Of a stretch of DNA of 64,000 nt, positions 58,164 to 64,000 are shown piece after piece; the first letter of the stretch is position 1; every line of letters begins with the position of its first letter. The notes under the pieces were generated by a model. That model was given only the letters and a program-made list of their open reading frames with translations, was not told where the DNA came from and ran no database searches. The translations under genes were made by a program, and so were the position numbers. The DNA comes from Dysidea avara (taxonomy: Eukaryota > Porifera > Demospongiae > Dictyoceratida > Dysideidae): positions 12,617,682 to 12,681,681 of the forward strand of contig NC_089275.1 in NCBI RefSeq assembly GCF_963678975.1, written 5' to 3'.

Positions 58164-58478
58164 CATAGGCGGCGGAAAGGGGGGGGGGGCTAGGGGGCTG
58201 AAGCCCCCCCTCAGAATGATATCACACTGAAATTATCTTTCTTGGAGTGGGGCTGAAAATCTTGATAAAGATCGAGATACTCTAATAGAGCAGTCACTCT
58301 AATAAAGTAGTCAGTGTAGCGAGCTATGTAAGGATTTTTATGTAGTTTATCAGCTAGAAATGGTAGCTGGTGAGGTGGAAAGCTCTTGTCTTATTTTTTG
58401 GTCTCACCTTACCAAACTATAGAAATAAGTCTGGATCAGCCCAGCCCCCCCTCATATCAACTACTTCCTCCGCCGCTG
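58164..58478. mobile_element. hAT MITE with 8-bp duplication
   Basis: Ends CATAGGCGGCGG and CCGCCGCTG; GTTCAGAG left (58156-58163) and GTTCTGAG right (58479-58486), one mismatch. A G/C-run follows the left end, and two CTCTAATAGAG-type motifs lie at 58272-58305. A right-end fragment of the same family is at 23856-23898. Confidence 0.85.
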
Positions 58479-59513
58479 GTTCTGAGTCTTCTAAAACAGT
58501 TTCTGTCATCCATCCCTATAAATGCTGTACCACCCATGCTTGAAAGCGTTTGTGATTAGTTGAGTCAAACCCTCTCAATGTATAAACTTTGCCTCGGTAA
58601 AAATTTTTTCCTAGCTACGCCACTGCACATATATAGTTACTATTCTTCCAGTTCCAGAAAAAATTGTCATATTGTACTTATGGCAGTCATCCATCTATAC
58701 TGACAAGCAAATAGTTGTATGATTAGTGGAGATAGTGAGTCCGAAGCGAGGCAAGATTGTTCCAAACTCTGCACCAAAACTGACTTACCTTTGTACACTG
58801 AGACAGTGAAAGACATCATTATGTTTAACATGCAGAAGTTAGGGTTGGGTTAGGGTGGCATGATTGGTGTTCAGCTTTGGTTTCTGCTTTTGGCCATGTG
58901 TAGGTTCTTTCATACTTTATTATCAAACGCTAAGGGCAAATTTTTTTTTTGGACGCACTTCTGACTTAGAAAATTTTTCATGTTTTGTGAACTTACCGTT
59001 TTTCTTTGTTTTACGGATCATTTGCGGATAAGGAAAAGGTCACACTGAAACTATTAGCCCCTGTGTATTGAGTGTGTTGGTCGTCTTCAAAGACGTTGTG
59101 AACAAAGGACGAGACCTACCTGAATGGACATTTCTTCCCTGCCGTCCGCCTGTCATCTCACAACACTGGCGTGACTCGACTCGATGGCTGAAAACTTCCG
59201 AGTGAAGGCCAAGGTGAAGGCATGAAAGGATAGAAGGACACTTGTAAGAAGGTGTCACAAGTAATAAAGACAGTTGGGAACTGAAAGTGTAGTATGTGAC
59301 TATAATATCCTTGTTTGCTGTATACACTGTGACTACCTATAGCTATCTTGTACTTGAATTAAATGTCATGTTATGTATCCAGGTTGTGACCACAGTAGTT
59401 TGTTTGTTGTGTGTAAAGTTAACATCATTTTCATTATGCTATGTACCGTAGCATTGTGTGATTGAATAAAGTTTGCAACTGCCGGGGTATGAAAAGGCTA
59501 GCACTCGCTTTAA

Positions 59514-59864
59514 AACACTCCAAATAAATTCTGCTTCACATCCACCACCCGGCCGCATCTCTTTATTCCCAGCTCTAAGATGTTTAATTATTCCGTATCA
59601 GTTCTTCCATTATTTTCTGCATACTGTACAGGTTTAATAAAATTGATTTTTGTAAGGTTTACCAGCTCACATGTCAGAATGTTATCACTGTTCATGTTTG
59701 TAATATTCTTGCAATGTAAACGATGAAGGCACAAGCTGAAAATGTTATTATGTTGTTTGCTATGGCTGTACCTAGGCAAATAATAACTTGAAAAGCTGCC
59801 AATTTCATAATAGAAATACATGGACCGCATGCTAAGAAAAGTACAGAATTTATTTGGAGTGGCC
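59514..59864. mobile_element. MITE, CACTCCAAATAAATTCTG family
   Basis: CACTCCAAATAAATTCTG at the left and AGAATTTATTTGGAGTGGCC at the right are inverted. Older, more diverged relative of 62597-62934. Confidence 0.72.
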
Positions 59865-60723
59865 TCACTAGCTTCATTCATTCAAAGTCTACAAAATACA
59901 AATGGGATCCACACTGTAAGAGTTTTAAATATTGTGTTGTACCGCATCTTTGGCTCTCAGAAGAATTTTGTTTTTGTTCTACAATTGCACTACACCCTTG
60001 AATACTGCGTTGTGAATTCATGTTACTGATGCTGTCATTCTTACCAACGTTTTAAGTGCCTTCATCGTTTGAGTTACATTTTGTCCAGGTTTAGCGGGTC
60101 TCATCCACTTTTGAATAATTATTGGAATGACCTCAAATTAGCTAGTAATTATAGGAATGGCCAGGAATAAATCCCAGGCCAGGTAGTGACTTGATCCACA
60201 GACTTATTGTAGTATCCATGATCAAATTAACACTAACCTGTGACCAAACATAATGTGAATAGCTATCTGTAGCTATCTAGTCTGCAGTTATGAATTATCA
60301 AATTTGGAAGAGACCTATTTCACAATATGGTCACATAATGGGCATTCAAAGGTAGCATATTGCTAATTTGCTTAGGCTGACCATGGTCATGAAATTATAA
60401 CTGTTGGCTTTCTACCCAAAACAAGTCAGCCATTGATAGAACAAGATTGTTATTTACGTTGAAGTAAAGTAACACTTAGTCCTAACTACTTAACTTTACT
60501 ACTCAAAATTTAGATTTAAATCACACAGTTATACTTTAGACCACATGTAATTATTTTTGAAGGCCTTGGTTTGATAATTTATATGGACTATCAATATGAT
60601 TGGCAAGATTCAGTCAAATCATTGTACTGGCTACTTCACCAACAAAAGAAGAACTACCACGTCCATCTCTTTTCCACCCAATAATCAAACATGTAAGGGT
60701 AACGATGAGATCAAAAAATGAAA

Positions 60724-61081
60724 TCAATTGTCAATTAGCCAGCCATTGGAGACGTGTGCATACACAATGAGTTCAGTTACACATTTCGAGATAAGGTGAA
60801 CATCATTGTAACGACCATTAATGATTAACCGGACATTGAGGTTGTGCTGCACATCTACCAATTAGTTGATACTACTGGCCCACACTACTTTTATAGATTT
60901 AAAAAAAAAAACATTCTTGCCCATATATTGATTTGCAATAATTATCTGATTGAATCTACCAAATCTGACTAGTTAGCACAACCTGCAATTCTGGTATACT
61001 ACCCCGCAACTTGATTGCTACATCTATACATAATTTCCCTTGCTCCACTTTAGCAATACATTCAGCTGCCTTTGTACAAGG
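60724..61081 (-). CDS. Candidate two-exon C-terminus of an unknown protein
   Basis: Exon 60983-61081 (after TTTGACAG, before GTTGTG) is exactly 99 bp and reads PCTKAAECIAKVEQGKLCID then VAIKLRGSIPELQ. Exon 60724-60846 (after TGTGCAG) reads HNLNVRLIINGRYNDVHLIS then KCVTELIVYAHVSNGWLIDN and a stop. Both are phase 0 with a 136-bp intron. Composition looks coding, but I recognise no family. Another open minus-strand stretch at 61360-61569 (FGTSIAMAFLEMMFSELENH) could be upstream. It lies inside the third Mutator-like element, so it may be captured host sequence. Confidence 0.33.
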
Positions 61082-61733
61082 CTGTCAAACGTAAGATGTT
61101 TTAAAGCAGCCTGGCTGATTTTAAGGTATAGATGGACATAGCTTTATCATTATTCAACACTTTAATTTGATACCTGAGAATTTCACAAGCATGTACATAT
61201 GTACGTACGTACGGGAGCTAACAAATCTAGTCACATATATTAATTACTACATTGACGTTAAGAATATTCTACGAGTCAGTGATTATTATGTACAACATTA
61301 TATAGTTATGTAGTATACTCTTTAGCAGTTTTTTAAAACAATGTGATAGCATTTACTTCCTAGTACACTATTTTGCAGACCTCATACACACACTCCAAGT
61401 TTGTCTCATGTATGCATATATAGTATTGCGTAAGTATTGTACTGGCTTCTTGTGTATATGCGACTGGCCCTTCATGGTTTTCCAGCTCACTAAACATCAT
61501 TTCCAAGAAAGCCATGGCTATAGAAGTACCAAAGCTGCAGAAACCAGACTCTCCAGTTCCGTAAAACAAAGAGCAGAATGTGGCGGTCTATTTAGCCAAC
61601 AATTCAAAAGATGAGTTTGATTTGGTGATTGTGGAAGCCAAATCAGTACATGAACACGACGAGTACATACACACATAGTGATACCTTATAAAATTGTAAT
61701 ATAGTAATACTCACGTTGAGTAACAAACATAGT

Positions 61734-62160
61734 TAAGGTGTACTTGAAAACCTCATTGAGACCACCTCATTATAGTGACGATGTCAAGTATGTCCCAAAC
61801 ATAGCTAATTAATAAGACCACCTCATTATAGTGTCAAGTACATCCAAAACATGATCTTAGGTGTACTGCATGACCTCATTAATAAGACCACCTCATTACA
61901 ATGACCATGACAAGTACATCCCAAACATGATCTAAAGTGTACTACATGACCTCATTAATAAGACTACCTCATTACAGTGACCATGTTGAGTAGCTAGGTC
62001 TCAAACATAGCTAAGGTATACTCGACAAGCTCATTAATACGATTATCTCATTTAAAGTGACCAACTCAAGTAGGTCCCACACATAGCTCATGTGTATTTT
62101 AAGACCTTGTTGAAAGATCACCTCATGATATAACGTCCATGTTAATTAGGTCCTCAGCCT
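61734..62160. repeat. Minisatellite, unit about 60-85 bp, five to six copies
   Basis: A unit with CCTCATTAATAAGACCACCT, CATTA(T/C)AGTGACCATG, CAAGTA, TCCCAAACATAG and AAGGTGTACT repeats about every 80 bp, with one shorter unit. Copies differ at many positions, so it is old. Confidence 0.88.
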
Positions 62161-62359
62161 TAGCTAAAGTATAATTATATACTTCATGCATAATACAAGT
62201 ACCATTTTTATGTAGTTAAACACCACCACACCTTTAATTGTGGCCAAATTTGAGCAGTGTCATAATAAAAAAAACATTGTTTTATACTGAGCAGTGGTCA
62301 AGTTTGAATAGTTGTTGCATCAATTTTGTGAACAGGTGTAATAAATGCTAACATAAGTA

Positions 62360-63085
62360 CAGTGAAACCTCTATAATCTGATGCTCAAAAGATTGTATAT
62401 TTTATTAAGGCTAAATCTGAACTAAAATTATAATCAAGGTTGCTTGACTATCAAGGTATAGTGTTAAATGATTCGGGGATGTGTCCATAGTGGTCGGAAC
62501 CAGCTGCCACTGAATTACCACAGTATTGCCACATAATAATTTTTTAAATACCAACTGCTACATATTCACCACTAACTCATGCAAGTATATAGCTAAGGCC
62601 ACTTCAAATAAATTCTCTGTTTTCTGTCCGCATATTTACATGCGGGTGATTGGCAGCTTTTCAAGCCACTATTTGCCTAGCACAACCATAAAGTTACATA
62701 AAAGCATGCTTAAGCTTGTTCCTTCCTTTTAAGTTGCAAAAATAGCACAAACGTGAAGTTTGTGCTGACTTGATAGCGATGCTGACACTGTTTCAAAATG
62801 GCTTTTACTGAGTCTGTCAGTATGCAAGAATAACTGGAAAATAATGGAAGAATACGGAATAATGGAATAGTTAGAGCTGACAGTAACTAGATGTGGGCAG
62901 TGGATGGGAAACAGAAAATTTATTTGGAGTGGCCTAAGGCCCCACACATTTTCCCCTAAATCCTCTGGACCTAACCTTGTTTCTTGTATTCTAAACCTGG
63001 GTACATCCTTGATGATTGATGGAACAGGCAGTAGCGTTAGCCTATACTGGATAACAAATGTGTCCAATAAAAAAAGGTTTCACTG
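62360..63085. mobile_element. Mariner/pogo-like element with a nested MITE, TA duplication
   Basis: CAGTGAAACCTCTATAATCT at the left, GGTTTCACTG at the right, TA on both sides. Split by the Harbinger-like MITE at 62597-62934. The rest is non-coding. Confidence 0.72.
62597..62934. mobile_element. Harbinger-like MITE, TAA duplication
   Basis: GGCCACTTCAAATAAATTCT at the left and AATTTATTTGGAGTGGCC at the right; TAA on both sides (62594-62596 and 62935-62937), the TWA duplication of PIF/Harbinger. 338 bp. Confidence 0.85.
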
Positions 63086-63643
63086 TAGTGGAGTTCCACA
63101 GATGTTATAGCAAAAAAAAACAAACACTACAGTCTATAGTACACAAGTAAAAATATTTTGAGTAGCTAGCTACATATTGTAAAATTAGTGACATGCATGC
63201 ATCGCTGAAAAGATAACCATAAACATCTAGATACCGATTACCCAGAGTCTACCACTACAGCTCTCAATAGTCACATACTACACATTCAGTTCCCAACTGT
63301 CTTTATTACTTGTGACACCTTCTTACAAGTGTCCTTCTATCCTTTCATGCCTTCACCTTGGCCTTCACTCGGAAGTTTTCAGCCATCGAGTCGAGTCACG
63401 CCAGTGTTGTGAGATGACAGGCGGACGGCAGGGAAGAAATATCCATTCAGGTAGGTCTCGTCCTTTGTTCAAAACGTCTTTGAAGACGACCAACACACTT
63501 AATACACAGGGGCTAATAGTTTCAGTGTGACCTTTTCCTTATCCGCAAATGATCCGTAAAACAAAGAAAAACGGTAAGTTCACAAAACATGAAAAATTTT
63601 CTAAGTCAGAAGTGCTTCCAAAAAAAAAATTCGCACGGTACGG

Positions 63644-64000
63644 TCGTACCAGCAGTCGCCCTAATAGAACAGTCACATGTTTATAGCTAGCTGTATGCTT
63701 TTCCAAAAAAAAGTAAACAAACTAGTATATTAAAAATTATAAATTTAAAAATAAAGTAGGAATCCAAGCGATAAAAAGTAGTGAAACAGGAGAAGAATGA
63801 TGATAGCTATTACAGCATAGCTTGGTGGGATTTCGTAACCATTTTGTCAAAGTTTTATGCTGTAAGAGTAACTATTTGTCCAGGATCATATGAATAGTTG
63901 AATGTACTGACATAGTTATGAAACATGAGCTGGACTACATGTATGCAATATATTTTGTTATCGAGTGATTAGCTGTTGCTTCATGTAAAATGAAAAAAAA
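63644..64000. other. No gene seen
   Basis: AT-rich; one CCTAATAGAACAGTCACAT motif at 63659. Nothing else recognised. Confidence 0.5.

Larger units (their letters stand above)
56680..58625. mobile_element. hAT-like shell split by later insertions
   Basis: CAGTGGCGTAGCTACCATTG starts the left end and TTCCTAGCTACGCCACTG closes the right; GCCTCGGTAAAAA is also shared by both. A clear 8-bp duplication is not visible. Most of the 1.95 kb is other elements: a LINE at 57045-57825, a GCATGC-core repeat at about 57850, a hAT MITE at 58164-58478, and paired CTCTAATAGAG motifs at 56940-56990. Confidence 0.7.
58936..63634. mobile_element. Third Mutator-like TIR element
   Basis: TIRs of about 370 bp (58936-59305 and 63262-63634) are highly similar inverted copies, from GCAAATTTTTTTTTTGGACG through GAACTTACCGTTTTTCTTTG, CGACTCGATGGCTGAAAACT and AGGACACTTGTAAGAAGGTG. 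Flanks ACGCTAAGG (58927-58935) and ACGGTACGG (63635-63643) look like a 9-bp duplication with two changes. The first 60 bp share the GC(G/A)AA-T(10)-GG...ACTTAGAAAATTTT pattern of the 45114-55649 element. Interior holds MITEs, a minisatellite and possible exons; no transposase recognised. Confidence 0.83.

Noticed and set aside
59040-59327. 95-residue frame also present at 63312-63530 on the other strand
   Set aside because: Both are the TIR arms of one transposon; frame openness follows from the repeat.

Overview
The window reads as animal nuclear DNA, most likely from a sponge (demosponge). It is AT-rich and has small GT-AG introns. It carries decayed copies of a cysteine-rich secreted lectin-like family I associate with sponges and cnidarians, an isoprenyl-diphosphate-synthase-like gene, an ankyrin gene and a very dense load of DNA transposons. 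The species is inference from memory of these families; no search was run. I see no rRNA, confident tRNA, CRISPR, viral or LTR element.

Left part (1-10 kb). A farnesyl-diphosphate-synthase (FPPS)-like gene lies in two opposed halves. The exons with the first Asp-rich motif (ADDIMD) are on the minus strand at 78-491; the C-terminal exons are on the plus strand at 798-3669. This is what an inversion through a single gene would leave. A separate small, intact-looking two-exon gene for a secreted protein is at 6692-7445, followed by a (CTG)30 tract.

Middle (10-36 kb). A tandem segmental duplication (12.25-16.29 kb and 16.84-19.77 kb, with a third partial copy at 3.7-4.8 kb) carries two decayed lectin-like genes. 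Copy A gained two hAT MITEs after the duplication, with copy B as the empty site. An orphan FPPS exon is at 22.6 kb and a 2.5 kb long-TIR DNA transposon at 24.9-27.5 kb. A minus-strand ankyrin-repeat gene at 28.7-35.1 kb has exactly one 33-residue repeat per 99-bp exon.

Satellite block (37.5-43.4 kb). A 320-bp near-perfect palindrome is followed by a 4.4-kb array of a roughly 31-bp monomer with a 460-bp higher-order repeat. After it come several diverged copies of a longer GC-richer repeat.

Right part (43.9-63.7 kb). Layered transposons dominate. Three Mutator-like elements have long terminal inverted repeats and 9-bp target duplications: 45114-55649, 53093-55579 nested inside it, and 58936-63634. 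The first and third share terminal sequence. Inside and between them are two LINE types, hAT, mariner-like and Harbinger-like MITEs, and hairpin elements. No transposase was found for the Mutator-like elements. Across the window an 11-bp palindromic core, CTCTAATAGAG, within a roughly 27-bp motif recurs in many unrelated contexts.
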